From contig JAHEFT010000001.1 in assembly GCA_024640025.1 (NCBI GenBank), positions 1 through 44,039 of the forward strand: a stretch of 44,039 bases of DNA, in the 5' to 3' direction. This document shows, one piece after another, positions 1-8,095 of the stretch (within the stretch, counting starts at the first letter, position 1; each line of letters begins with the position of its first letter). The position numbers were made by a program, and so were the translations under genes. The notes under the pieces are model-generated. The model had not been told where the DNA came from. It was given only the letters and a program-made list of their open reading frames with translations, and did not search any database. This DNA comes from Chromatiales bacterium (GTDB taxonomy: Bacteria > Pseudomonadota > Gammaproteobacteria > Xanthomonadales > SZUA-36).

Positions 1-489
1 GTCTACGGAGATTTTTCCAACCGGGTGGCAAATCACCTTGCCAGGACCGGTTCCCGGCTTGAAATTGTCGATGTCGCGCCCATCCAGATCGAAAACGTCA
101 AGAAGAAAGTGGCTGCCCATGGCAATGTAGGTGTTCACCACCAGGATTCCACGTCCATGAAGTTCCCTGCTGCGAGCTTTGACCAGACGGTGGTGTTTTT
201 CCTGCTGCATGAACAGCCCGAGTACGCCCGTCGCAAGACGGTTGAAGAAGCGATCCGCGTCACCCGCCCGGGCGGCAAGGTTATTTTCGTTGATTACCAC
301 GGACCGAAGCGCAGCAACCCGATGCGTTACGTGATGAAGCCCATCCTGGCCACTCTGGAACCGTTTGCAATGGACCTGTGGCGCGAGGAATTACCGGCAT
401 TCATGCCCGAAAGCATCACACCTGATCAAATTCAAAGTGATTTTTACTTCGGCGGCCTTTACCAGAAGATTGTCCTGACGGTTCGCTAG
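1..489 (+). CDS. rquA: RquA-like rhodoquinone biosynthesis methyltransferase (5' truncated)
   Basis: The frame is open from base 1, so the N-terminus lies outside the window; the GTG at 25 is internal. About 162 residues remain, the C-terminal part of a class I SAM-dependent methyltransferase fold. Seen: the acidic strand end EIVDVAPIQ (SAM ribose contact region), an SFDQTVVFFLLHEQP stretch, a VTRPGGKVIFVDYHGP strand, and an FGGLYQKIV ending. The LLHEQP and FGGLYQK stretches recall RquA, the UbiE-related enzyme that turns ubiquinone into rhodoquinone for anaerobic fumarate respiration. The family call is from memory of these motifs. A generic UbiE/COQ5-like methyltransferase is the alternative. 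It ends one base before the convergent molybdopterin-subunit gene, leaving no room for a terminator. Confidence 0.72.
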   Translation, partial: VYGDFSNRVANHLARTGSRLEIVDVAPIQIENVKKKVAAHGNVGVHHQDSTSMKFPAASFDQTVVFFLLHEQPEYARRKTVEEAIRVTRPGGKVIFVDYHGPKRSNPMRYVMKPILATLEPFAMDLWREELPAFMPESITPDQIQSDFYFGGLYQKIVLTVR

Positions 490-490
490 G

Positions 491-2620
491 CTAGATCCCG
501 AAAGGCAACGAGCGGAGTCGTTTGCCGCTGGCTGCAAAAATGGCATTGCCCACTGCAGGAAATATGGGCGGGGTGCCCGGTTCGCCGATCCCGCCCATCT
601 TCGCGCCGCTGTTGATGATTTCAACCTCGATTTCAGGCGCAGCATCCATTCGCACAACCGGGTAGTTGTTGAAATTACCCTGGACCGCTTTTCCGTCTTT
701 AATCGTAATTTGACCATGCAAGGCGGCGCTCAGGCCATAAATAATGGCGCTTTCCATCTGCTCCCGGACACCCAGGGGATTGACCGCGAAACCGCAGTCA
801 ACGGCGCACCATACTTTTTCAACCCGGATCTTTTTACCCTCGACCTTCACCTGGGCGACTTCAGCGACGATACTGCCAAAAGATTCTTCGATTGCCACAC
901 CCAGGCCGGTGCCTTCAGGCAGTTCTCTGCCCCAGCCTGACATCACTTTTACTTTTTCCAGCAGCGCGATGAAACGGGGATGCTGCGCCAGCAGATTCAG
1001 CCGGTACGCCATCGGGTCAATACCGGCGGCATGGGCTGCTTCGTCGAACAGGGTCTCCTTCAGGAAAGCGGTATGCGTATGTCCTACTGAACGCCACCAC
1101 AGGCAGGTAATGGGCGATTCAACCAGGTGTGCTTCCAGCGTCAGGCTTTGCACCGGGTAGGCTTGCTCCTTCAGTCCTTCGACCTGGGAGCTGTCGAAGT
1201 TCTCGATCTTCGTACCTGTGAGCTCCTCGAAGCCATCCAGCACCTGGCTGACGACACAGTTATGCCAGGCAAGCGGATTGCCTTTCTTGTCCAGGGCCAG
1301 CTTCGAATGATGCACAGTCATCGGACGGTATTGCCCGCCGCGCATGTCGTCCTCGCGCGTCCAGGTGGTCTTGACCGGGACGCCCTCGCCTTTGGCCACA
1401 TGTGTGGCTTCGACGACAAAATCGGAATAGGCCGCCGCACGCCTGCCGAAACCGCCGCCAAGGAACATCGTATGAAGTTGAACTGCCTCCGGCTCATATC
1501 CCAGGATGGCCGCTGCCTTGCTGCGGTCAGCCGTTTGGGTTTGCGTTCCGGTCCAGACTTCGGCGCTGCCGCCCTGGTCGTGAACCGTGCAGTTCAGGGG
1601 CTCCATGCAGGCATGGGCCAGGAACGGAAATTCATACCGCACGTCGATCACCTGCTCGGCGGCTGCGGCCAGGGCGCCGAAATCACCTTCCTGCATGATC
1701 ACGAACCCGGTCGTATCGGCCAGGGCCCGGTATTCTTCCAGCATGGACGTTGTGTTACGGCTGCCGTGTGCGCCTTCGTCCCAATCAACCTCAAGCGCAT
1801 CACGCGCCTTGATCGCCCGCCAGGTGCTGTCGGCAATCACTGCGACGCCGGAAGGCACTTCCTTGACCTTTATTACCCCCGGCATGGCCGTCGCGGCCGT
1901 GGCATTGAACGATTTCAATGTCGCTCCGAAAACAGGCGGCCTGGCAACGGCGGCGTAGCGCATCCCGGGAACAGCCACATCGAGGCCGAACCGGGCTTTG
2001 CCGGTTACCTTGATCCCGGAATCGAGGCGCATCTGGTCCTTGCCCACCAGGCGGAATTCGCTTTCCGGCTTGAGCGGCGAATCTTCCGGCACCGGCTGTG
2101 TTGAGGCCAGTGCCGCCAGCTCACCGTAGGTTGCACTTTGACCAGTTTCCGGATCAGTCACTACCGAATTCCGGGTCGCCAGGCGTTCAACCGGCACGTT
2201 CCAGGATTGCGCGGCTGCGCCGAGCAGCATAGCCCTGGCTGTTGCTCCGGCTTTGCGCAGAGTTTCCCAACTGGTGTAGACGCTGGAGGATCCACCGGTG
2301 AGCATCATCGGAAACCAGGGCGAATTGTAGGCCGCATTCACGCCGGACTGCTCAACATGAACGCTTTCCCAATCGGCATCCAACTCCTCCGCGACGATAA
2401 GCGGCAAGACGGTAAAGACATTCTGGCCCATTTCAGACTTGGCCACGATGATGGTCACGGAATTGTCCGGCGTGATACGTATAAATGCGTTGGGGACGAA
2501 CGTATCACCCCCGGCCCCTGCCTGGCCTGCCCGGGTCTTGATTGGAATCATGAACCCCAACGTGAAAGCGCCGGCAGCCAGGGCGCTGCCCTTCAGAAAT
2601 TCGCGTCGCTTAATGGCCAT
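491..2620 (-). CDS. Xanthine dehydrogenase-family molybdopterin-binding subunit (IorB-like), Tat-exported
   Basis: A 709-residue protein. It opens with a twin-arginine signal (KRREFLKGSALAAGAF), so a folded cofactor-loaded enzyme is probably exported to the periplasm. Seen downstream: a small aldehyde-oxidase hammerhead region after a VGKDQMRLD stretch, the cofactor-contact motif GGGFGRR near the middle, and a C-terminal GGIGEPGTPP that supplies the conserved catalytic glutamate of this family. Length and Tat signal match the isoquinoline 1-oxidoreductase beta subunit type rather than cytoplasmic XdhB. The [2Fe-2S] subunit gene lies immediately upstream with one base between them. No FAD subunit is nearby, so electrons probably pass to a cytochrome or quinone. 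The substrate cannot be read from the sequence; aldehydes and N-heterocycles are typical of the family. Confidence 0.9.
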   Translation of the reverse strand: MAIKRREFLKGSALAAGAFTLGFMIPIKTRAGQAGAGGDTFVPNAFIRITPDNSVTIIVAKSEMGQNVFTVLPLIVAEELDADWESVHVEQSGVNAAYNSPWFPMMLTGGSSSVYTSWETLRKAGATARAMLLGAAAQSWNVPVERLATRNSVVTDPETGQSATYGELAALASTQPVPEDSPLKPESEFRLVGKDQMRLDSGIKVTGKARFGLDVAVPGMRYAAVARPPVFGATLKSFNATAATAMPGVIKVKEVPSGVAVIADSTWRAIKARDALEVDWDEGAHGSRNTTSMLEEYRALADTTGFVIMQEGDFGALAAAAEQVIDVRYEFPFLAHACMEPLNCTVHDQGGSAEVWTGTQTQTADRSKAAAILGYEPEAVQLHTMFLGGGFGRRAAAYSDFVVEATHVAKGEGVPVKTTWTREDDMRGGQYRPMTVHHSKLALDKKGNPLAWHNCVVSQVLDGFEELTGTKIENFDSSQVEGLKEQAYPVQSLTLEAHLVESPITCLWWRSVGHTHTAFLKETLFDEAAHAAGIDPMAYRLNLLAQHPRFIALLEKVKVMSGWGRELPEGTGLGVAIEESFGSIVAEVAQVKVEGKKIRVEKVWCAVDCGFAVNPLGVREQMESAIIYGLSAALHGQITIKDGKAVQGNFNNYPVVRMDAAPEIEVEIINSGAKMGGIGEPGTPPIFPAVGNAIFAASGKRLRSLPFGI

Positions 2621-2621
2621 C

Positions 2622-3089
2622 TCAAACTTCTCCCGAATTCAGTTCAGCGGCACGGTGGATCGCCTTGCGAATCCGCTGGTAAACGCCGCAACGGCAGATA
2701 TTTCTCTTCATCGCATCATCGATGTCCGTATCGCTGGGCTTAGGATTTGCGGCCAGTAGTGCCGTGGCCGCCATGACCTGGCCGGACTGGCAGAATCCGC
2801 ATTGAACCACGTCCTCCTCGATCCAGGCCTGCTGAACAATTGTGAGCCCGTTGGCGGAAACACCCTCGATGGTCGTAATTTCCTGTTCACCGACCGAGGA
2901 TACCTTCACGCTGCAGGACCGCACTGCTTTGCCGTCGATGTGCACCGTGCAGGCGCCGCACAACGAAACGCCGCAACCATACTTGGTTCCGGTCAGGCCC
3001 AGCGTGTCACGCAGAACCCACAGCAAAGGCGTATCAGGTTCGACGTCAACTGGATATTTGGTGCCATTGACCGAGAGGAGAATTGACAT
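2622..3089 (-). CDS. [2Fe-2S] subunit of the molybdenum hydroxylase (IorA-like)
   Basis: A 155-residue protein with the two clusters of xanthine dehydrogenase-type small subunits. The N-terminal plant ferredoxin-like cluster shows [16 protein letters not shown] followed by VRSC. The C-terminal helical domain shows [10 protein letters not shown] and [11 protein letters not shown]. It relays electrons from the molybdopterin centre of the downstream subunit. It lacks a signal peptide, so it is presumably carried out by the Tat signal of its partner. The ATG at 3089 is preceded by a short leader after the APC permease gene, whose stop lies 33 bases away on the same strand. The two genes are almost certainly co-translated. 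Confidence 0.92.
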   Translation of the reverse strand: MSILLSVNGTKYPVDVEPDTPLLWVLRDTLGLTGTKYGCGVSLCGACTVHIDGKAVRSCSVKVSSVGEQEITTIEGVSANGLTIVQQAWIEEDVVQCGFCQSGQVMAATALLAANPKPSDTDIDDAMKRNICRCGVYQRIRKAIHRAAELNSGEV

Positions 3090-3122
3090 GCCTGTTCCTA
3101 TAATTTAGTCACGAATGGAGGT

Positions 3123-4439
3123 CTATTTTGCACGATTCCGATGCCTTGTAACAACATACATTACACTGCCCAACAGCATAAACACACCAGTCACAAGCCA
3201 GGATTTCATCGATGCATGGGTCATCAGCCAGATACTGACCACCAGTGCGACGATGGGAATGGCCATCCCGCCGTGCAGCCGGAACTGCCCTTCGTACTCG
3301 CCCAGTTTGCGGTGCAATACCGGCAGGCTCGCAATGCATAGAACATAAACCATCAGGCGAACAACCGTGCTCATGGCGGCCAGCCAGATGAATCCCCCGC
3401 TTAACGCCAGGACGATGGAAAAAAGTGCGTACAGGCAGATCGAGTTGGCCGGTGTCTGGAAACGGGGGTGAACCTTGCCAAACCAGTCCGGCAGGCTGCC
3501 CAGGTGACCCATTGCGTACAACATCCGCGGAGCCGACAGCATGCTGGCCGTCAGGTTGCCGCTGATGGAAAACACGGCGCCCATGGTCAGGATGGCCGCA
3601 CCCACCGTACCCATCAGTATTGCGGCGACATCGGCCAGCGGCGTCTTGCTATTTTCGACCCCGGGCGCCACTGAGAGAGTCACAACCTGGATCAGGAAAT
3701 AGAAAATCGTGATAGCCAGTATCGTTCGCACCAGCGCCAGAGGAATGTCACGCTGCGCGTTACGGGCCTCGCCGGCCGGTATCACGGCGCTTTCAAAGCC
3801 CACGAACGCATAGAAAACGATCAGCATGGTTTCACCCAAAGAATCCAGGGCCGGGATCTGCGCCCCGGTAAAAATCTCGGGATTGGTCTGGCTGATTCCA
3901 AGGAAAACCAGCAACAGCAGGGGCAATAATTTCAGCACCGTCAAAGCAAAGATGGCCAGCATGCCCTGCCGGATGCCAATTACGTTTACCAGTGTCAGCA
4001 ATACACAGACCAGGGCGACTGCGGCCGTATGAATCGTTCCATCGGCCAATGGCGGCCAGAACCAGCCCGCGTAGGTCACCATCAGGTGTGCATTGGCGGC
4101 GAAAGCCGCGGCCCTCGAAAGAGTCAGCAACCAACCGGTCTGGAAACCGGTAAACGGGCCGAATGCCTCGGTGGCATACACGACCGGGCCGCCGGTGTTC
4201 TGAAAATAGCTGGCCACCCGGGCGAACACGAAGACAATCGCCATGATCAGCAGACCACAACCGACATAGATCCACGGGCTGAACAGCCCGGCACGCGCGA
4301 CGGCAATGGCCGGAAGGGCAAAGATACCGGCGCCTATGGTGCCATTCAGCGCTATGGCGCCAAAACCAAGTTGGCTGATTTCTTTACGGAGCCCTACGTC
4401 ACCGTTTTGGTCCGGACCTCTGCTATCGTCACGCCTCAT
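3123..4439 (-). CDS. APC-superfamily amino-acid permease
   Basis: A 438-residue, strongly hydrophobic protein with about twelve predicted membrane segments. After a short charged N-terminus, the first helix carries GFGAIALNGTIGAGIFALPA, the glycine-rich substrate-contact break typical of APC transporters. A YAFVGFESAVIPAGEA stretch in the middle matches the helix 6 region. It should move an amino acid or amine by proton or solute exchange in the inner membrane. The substrate is not predictable. Its ATG overlaps the stop of the HupE-like gene (ATGA), so translation is coupled, and the molybdenum hydroxylase genes follow after 33 bases. It may import a substrate for that enzyme, or the pairing may be incidental. 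Confidence 0.85.
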   Translation of the reverse strand: MRRDDSRGPDQNGDVGLRKEISQLGFGAIALNGTIGAGIFALPAIAVARAGLFSPWIYVGCGLLIMAIVFVFARVASYFQNTGGPVVYATEAFGPFTGFQTGWLLTLSRAAAFAANAHLMVTYAGWFWPPLADGTIHTAAVALVCVLLTLVNVIGIRQGMLAIFALTVLKLLPLLLLVFLGISQTNPEIFTGAQIPALDSLGETMLIVFYAFVGFESAVIPAGEARNAQRDIPLALVRTILAITIFYFLIQVVTLSVAPGVENSKTPLADVAAILMGTVGAAILTMGAVFSISGNLTASMLSAPRMLYAMGHLGSLPDWFGKVHPRFQTPANSICLYALFSIVLALSGGFIWLAAMSTVVRLMVYVLCIASLPVLHRKLGEYEGQFRLHGGMAIPIVALVVSIWLMTHASMKSWLVTGVFMLLGSVMYVVTRHRNRAK

Positions 4440-5437
4440 GAAAACAGGGCACCATTGGTGAATCCGCCAATGCGGTCAATCGTCCAGAAAGCGGCCAGTG
4501 ATCCGATCATATAGACCGGGAGCCGCCAGGCCCAACGCGGCCAGGTAATTCTACCCAGCACGAACCAGGCAAGGAAAACAGCGGCTATAAATATGAGTTG
4601 TCCGGCCTCTACTCCGAGGTTGAAGAACAGCAGAGCCATTGGAATGGCGTGTTCGGGCAGACCGATTTCATTCAGTGCTCCGGCAAATCCGAAGCCATGT
4701 AAAAGCCCAAAAGTAAAAGCGACCAGCCACGGCCATTGCCGGGTGATCCCGGGCCTGCCCTGCTTCCAGTGGACAATTTCCATCGCCACGAACAGGATGC
4801 TGAGCGCAATCACCGCCTCGACCGGCTTTTGCGGAACGTGAACCCAGCCCATCGTCGCGGCGGCCAGGGTCAGGCTGTGCGCCAGGGTGAACGCCGTGAT
4901 AGTCCACACCAGCTTGCGCTTGTCGGGAACCAGGAGCAGCAGCAGCGCCAGCACGAACAGAAGGTGATCGACACCCAGCAGGATATGCTCGACACCCAGC
5001 ATGAAATAGGTCGCGGCTACTTCGGTCAGGGACTCTGAATCATTGATTTCAAAATCGGGCCGGGCCGGAGTCAGTCTTTCCACCTGCGTCGTGCCGTCGA
5101 GCCGTTCGTAACGCGCCAGGGCGTCGATGACGGTGGAAGAAAGGCCGCTGATAACGACACTGTGACCTGTTATCCCGCCGGGACAGACTGCAGTCCAGCG
5201 CTCTATATGCGTGCCGCCTTCCTGCCAGGACAGGGGTTGTTCAGGCGCCTGACAGTGGTCGGGCATTTTTACATAAATCCCCAGACGGAGCTCACCGCGG
5301 GCCGGTACCCGCCATAGCACGTCGTATAAGTCACCCTCTGACTGCTGGATACGCAAATAGGCCGGGCGCACCTCGTGTGCTTCGGCCAGCCCTGCCAGGA
5401 GCAAGGCGGAGAATGCCAACAAAATAAGGCGCTTCAC
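4436..5437 (-). CDS. HupE/UreJ-like membrane protein (HupE/UreJ_2 type)
   Basis: A 333-residue protein with a signal peptide (MKRLILLAFSALLLAGLAEA) followed by HEVRPAYLRIQ and an exported domain of about 130 residues. It ends in a membrane domain containing GVEHILLGVDHLLFVLALLLL and LLHGFGFAGAL. The paired histidine/aspartate GxxHxxxGxDH motif is characteristic of HupE/UreJ proteins, several of which move nickel or cobalt. This longer two-domain version is common in marine gammaproteobacteria away from hydrogenase or urease genes, and none is present here, so its substrate is open. The start is GTG at 5437, overlapping the stop of the upstream parvulin gene. The parvulin pairing recurs in this family from memory, hinting that the exported domain needs a dedicated foldase. 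Confidence 0.83.
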   Translation of the reverse strand: MKRLILLAFSALLLAGLAEAHEVRPAYLRIQQSEGDLYDVLWRVPARGELRLGIYVKMPDHCQAPEQPLSWQEGGTHIERWTAVCPGGITGHSVVISGLSSTVIDALARYERLDGTTQVERLTPARPDFEINDSESLTEVAATYFMLGVEHILLGVDHLLFVLALLLLLVPDKRKLVWTITAFTLAHSLTLAAATMGWVHVPQKPVEAVIALSILFVAMEIVHWKQGRPGITRQWPWLVAFTFGLLHGFGFAGALNEIGLPEHAIPMALLFFNLGVEAGQLIFIAAVFLAWFVLGRITWPRWAWRLPVYMIGSLAAFWTIDRIGGFTNGALFS

Positions 5438-6291
5438 GGCTTGTCCATCGCGTTGGCGTCGACCAGGGGTTCAACCTCGATGGTGTAGTTCTGTGCAAGG
5501 CGTTCGTACAAACCATCGACGGATTTCTTGCTGCGCTGACTCGTCCATTCGCGTTGCACTGCGTCGCGGACCTCGACCAGTTCGGGCACCCTTCCTTCGA
5601 CGCGTTCCTCGATAAACACGAGGTGTATGCCAAACCCCGAAGCAATTGGCCCGCTCCATTTTCCGGCTTCAAGCCCTTTTAATTCGTCGGTGAACACGGT
5701 TCCGAACAAGCGGGCGATCTCGCCTTCGCGCATGTCCTGGATATTTGCCGGCAAAGGAATCGGGTCGCCGAAATCCTCGAACCTGCCTTCCGGACCAGCG
5801 GTTGAAATCCGTCCCAGGAGTTCCATCGCATCCTTGTCGGCATTCGCTCCTCTCCGGTCGGTGCTGAAATAAATCTGCCTGAGTGAAAGATGCGGGTCGA
5901 TCATGAACTCTTGCGCGTGGTCGTCGAGATAAACCTGAAGTTGTTCATCACTGGGCGGCGCCAGTGAAGCTACTTCCTCCACCAGCAGCTCGAGCTTTTG
6001 ACGCAGGCGCCGGCGGATCACGATATCGTCCTGGTCCAGGCCCATGTTCCGGCTTTCGCGATACGCGATTTCCTGCCGGATATAGTCCTGCAACAAACCC
6101 TGGAATTCCTGCGGCGTAGGAGGCCTTTGCCAGGTGCGCGTAAAGGTATTCAGGAGATTTTCCTGCTGACCCCTGCTGATGAATATTTCGTCAACGGCGC
6201 TGCCCTTGCCGGCCACCGAGTTGTAGAAAAGAAAAATCAGTCCGCCGAGCAACAGGAAATGAATCAGCGGTTCTTTAAACCACCTGGACAT
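5434..6291 (-). CDS. Membrane-anchored parvulin-type peptidyl-prolyl isomerase
   Basis: A 285-residue protein. A single N-terminal membrane anchor (about residues 8-26, LIHFLLLGGLIFLFYNSV) is followed by a helical region rich in charged residues and a rotamase domain from about residue 130 to 240. In that domain, DPHLSLRQIYFS opens the fold and SGPIASGFGIHLVFIEERVEGRVPEL carries the typical GxHLV strand. Such proteins act in the periplasm on exported clients. It is probably the first gene of the minus-strand run that continues into the HupE-like, permease and molybdenum-enzyme genes. There are 76 bases between it and mltF upstream. Confidence 0.88.
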   Translation of the reverse strand: MSRWFKEPLIHFLLLGGLIFLFYNSVAGKGSAVDEIFISRGQQENLLNTFTRTWQRPPTPQEFQGLLQDYIRQEIAYRESRNMGLDQDDIVIRRRLRQKLELLVEEVASLAPPSDEQLQVYLDDHAQEFMIDPHLSLRQIYFSTDRRGANADKDAMELLGRISTAGPEGRFEDFGDPIPLPANIQDMREGEIARLFGTVFTDELKGLEAGKWSGPIASGFGIHLVFIEERVEGRVPELVEVRDAVQREWTSQRSKKSVDGLYERLAQNYTIEVEPLVDANAMDKP

Positions 6292-6367
6292 GGATGAATT
6301 CTCCGAATCAAAAACGAATGAACCTAACGCGTTGTACCGGCTGTAACATATGTTTTCCTGGCTGCGC

Positions 6368-7855
6368 CTAATCGAGTCCCTGAGACTGTCGCATTTCCAT
6401 TCTTTGCAGCGTTCTGATAAGTTTCAGGCGGTAAACGATGTAGTACTTCAATATGTTTGCCACATACGTGACAGTTTCACTTCCAATATCCTGCGCCGCA
6501 ATGATTTCAACATTGTTGAACCAGACATCAGGATCATAGCCCTGCTGTTCCGCTTTCCGGCGGAGTTTCGCAATACGGGCAGGCCCTGCATTGTAGGCCG
6601 CCAGCGCAAAAAATGTCCGGTCAAGACGATCCATACCGGGGTCATCGAAGTAGCGGCTGCGAATGAAATCCAGGTACTTGATGCCTGCATGGATATTGTC
6701 TTCTCTATCCAGGATGTCCGGAATTCCGACATTCGGATCTGCAGCTGTGCTGGGCAGCAACTGCATGATCCCGATCGCCCCGGCGCTGCTTCGCGCACTC
6801 TGCTGCAGCCGGGATTCCTGGTATCCCTGCGCGGCCACTATCAGGTAGTCGAATCCGTATTGTTCCCCGTACTTTTCAAAAATTGCCGCCACATCCAGGA
6901 ATCGTTTGTAGTCCTCCGAGTCGAGGGCGTTATATGTCCAGTCGAAATCCCTGAAGTAACGATTGATCAGGATGTTTCCCTTCAGGGTTCCCTGCCGGTG
7001 TGATTTCATGAATTCGTTCAGAGCGGACATCAATTGAGGGCTGTCTTTTCTGATCGCATAACCCAGTTGCCCGCCTTCGCGGAACACGATGTCCTCGCGT
7101 ACATCCAGGCTTTCAAACACGCCGGCCCAGATCTTCGCCTTATAATCATCGACCACAGCCCAGTCCAGCGAGCCGTTGCTGACCATTTCCAGGATATCGT
7201 CATCTTCCAGCAACTCGGAGATTTCCAGGATATTCATCGGCTCACGCCCCTCCTCGAGAAAGCGGATATTCAGTGCCTCCAGGCTGGCGCGGTAGCTACT
7301 GGAGGCCCGAACATACATATCCTGTCCGGCCAGGTCATTGATGGAAGAAACCGTGGGTGCTGAAGGGCCCGTTACCAGAACCTCTGATAATTCGCGGGTG
7401 ATTGGATCCGTGAAATCGACCAGTGCTTCACGTTCCGGCGTAATGGTCAATCCCGCCGCCGCGATATCGCCGCGGCCGTTGATCAAACCCGATATCAACT
7501 CGTCGCGTGCCACGGGAATGAAAATCACGTGGATTCTTACATGCTTTTTCCCCGCTTGCCTGTTCACCTGATCTTCAAACAGCTTGAACAGTTCGTAGAC
7601 AATACCCTTTTCCTGACCCTTATCTATGAAGTACGTGCCAAGTCCGTAAACCGTCAGGACGCGAATAACTCGTCTTTTCTCCATGTCATCGAGATCACCC
7701 GTCCAGGGTTGGGTCAGGATGGGGATGTCCAGTACCTTGTGAATCTGATCCAGCATGGGCCTGTGCCCGGCTCCAGTATCTGCTGTTTCGGCATCACCGC
7801 ACGAGGCCAGCAGAAAAATCAGAAGGAAAAAAAACAGCTTTCTTTTCAGGGTCAT
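6368..7855 (-). CDS. mltF: MltF-type membrane-bound lytic murein transglycosylase
   Basis: A 495-residue lipoprotein with signal peptide and lipobox ending at Cys19 (LLASC). The N-terminal half is a solute-binding domain of the family 3 type (roughly residues 60-290, with VIRVLTVYGLGTYF and a GDIAAAGLTITPER stretch). The C-terminal part is an SLT domain with the catalytic glutamate in AAQGYQES, then GAIGIMQL and FALAAYNAG. The two-domain layout is that of E. coli MltF, in which the binding domain regulates cleavage of peptidoglycan with formation of anhydromuramic ends. The C-terminus runs past the SLT core by about 35 residues (KYYIVYRLKLIRTLQ). It stands alone, transcribed away from the structured RNA at 8096. 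Confidence 0.92.
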   Translation of the reverse strand: MTLKRKLFFFLLIFLLASCGDAETADTGAGHRPMLDQIHKVLDIPILTQPWTGDLDDMEKRRVIRVLTVYGLGTYFIDKGQEKGIVYELFKLFEDQVNRQAGKKHVRIHVIFIPVARDELISGLINGRGDIAAAGLTITPEREALVDFTDPITRELSEVLVTGPSAPTVSSINDLAGQDMYVRASSSYRASLEALNIRFLEEGREPMNILEISELLEDDDILEMVSNGSLDWAVVDDYKAKIWAGVFESLDVREDIVFREGGQLGYAIRKDSPQLMSALNEFMKSHRQGTLKGNILINRYFRDFDWTYNALDSEDYKRFLDVAAIFEKYGEQYGFDYLIVAAQGYQESRLQQSARSSAGAIGIMQLLPSTAADPNVGIPDILDREDNIHAGIKYLDFIRSRYFDDPGMDRLDRTFFALAAYNAGPARIAKLRRKAEQQGYDPDVWFNNVEIIAAQDIGSETVTYVANILKYYIVYRLKLIRTLQRMEMRQSQGLD

Positions 7856-8060
7856 TGGGATTTACCGCAACAGGTCATCAACATTGACAGGATGTTATCT
7901 CTTATGATTTTTTCATGCTGTTCATTTTTTGACCATCAAATTCGGTTCGTCGCAAAATCAAAATTCTCAGCATTTCGATGTTGTTCATCTATTCAGTCAC
8001 TTGCAAATCAGACCTGATGCCCGTTGTAAAAAATGCACCGTAAGCAGGCCTGCAATCGCA
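7856..8060. other. AT-rich gene-free stretch between mltF and the RNA promoter
   Basis: About 205 bases without a credible reading frame. The composition is clearly more AT-rich than the neighbours, with several T-runs between 7905 and 7930. It must hold the mltF promoter on the minus strand. A TTGACA at 7884 on the plus strand has no well-spaced -10 partner. No repeat or operator was recognised. Confidence 0.5.
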
Positions 8061-8089
8061 TTGACAGGAACATTTCCCAGGAGTAATTT
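8061..8089 (+). promoter_or_regulatory. Candidate sigma-70 promoter of the structured RNA
   Basis: A perfect -35 TTGACA (8061-8066) is followed, after 17 bases, by a -10-like TAATTT (8084-8089). That hexamer keeps the first, second and last consensus bases only. The predicted start near 8096 falls at the left strand of the first closing helix of the RNA (CCGTT 8097-8101 with AACGG 8160-8164). This agreement between promoter and structure is what makes the call more than a chance hexamer. Confidence 0.5.
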
Positions 8090-8095
8090 TAATAT

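Noticed and set aside
1127-2104. Long plus-strand open frame of 325 residues
   Set aside because: It is antisense to the molybdopterin subunit, whose Tat signal, GGGFGRR and GEPG motifs are unmistakable.
7884-7907. Second TTGACA as a promoter for the RNA
   Set aside because: The only -10-like hexamer (TATGAT) is 13 bases away, too close, and the transcript would carry about 190 unstructured AT-rich bases.
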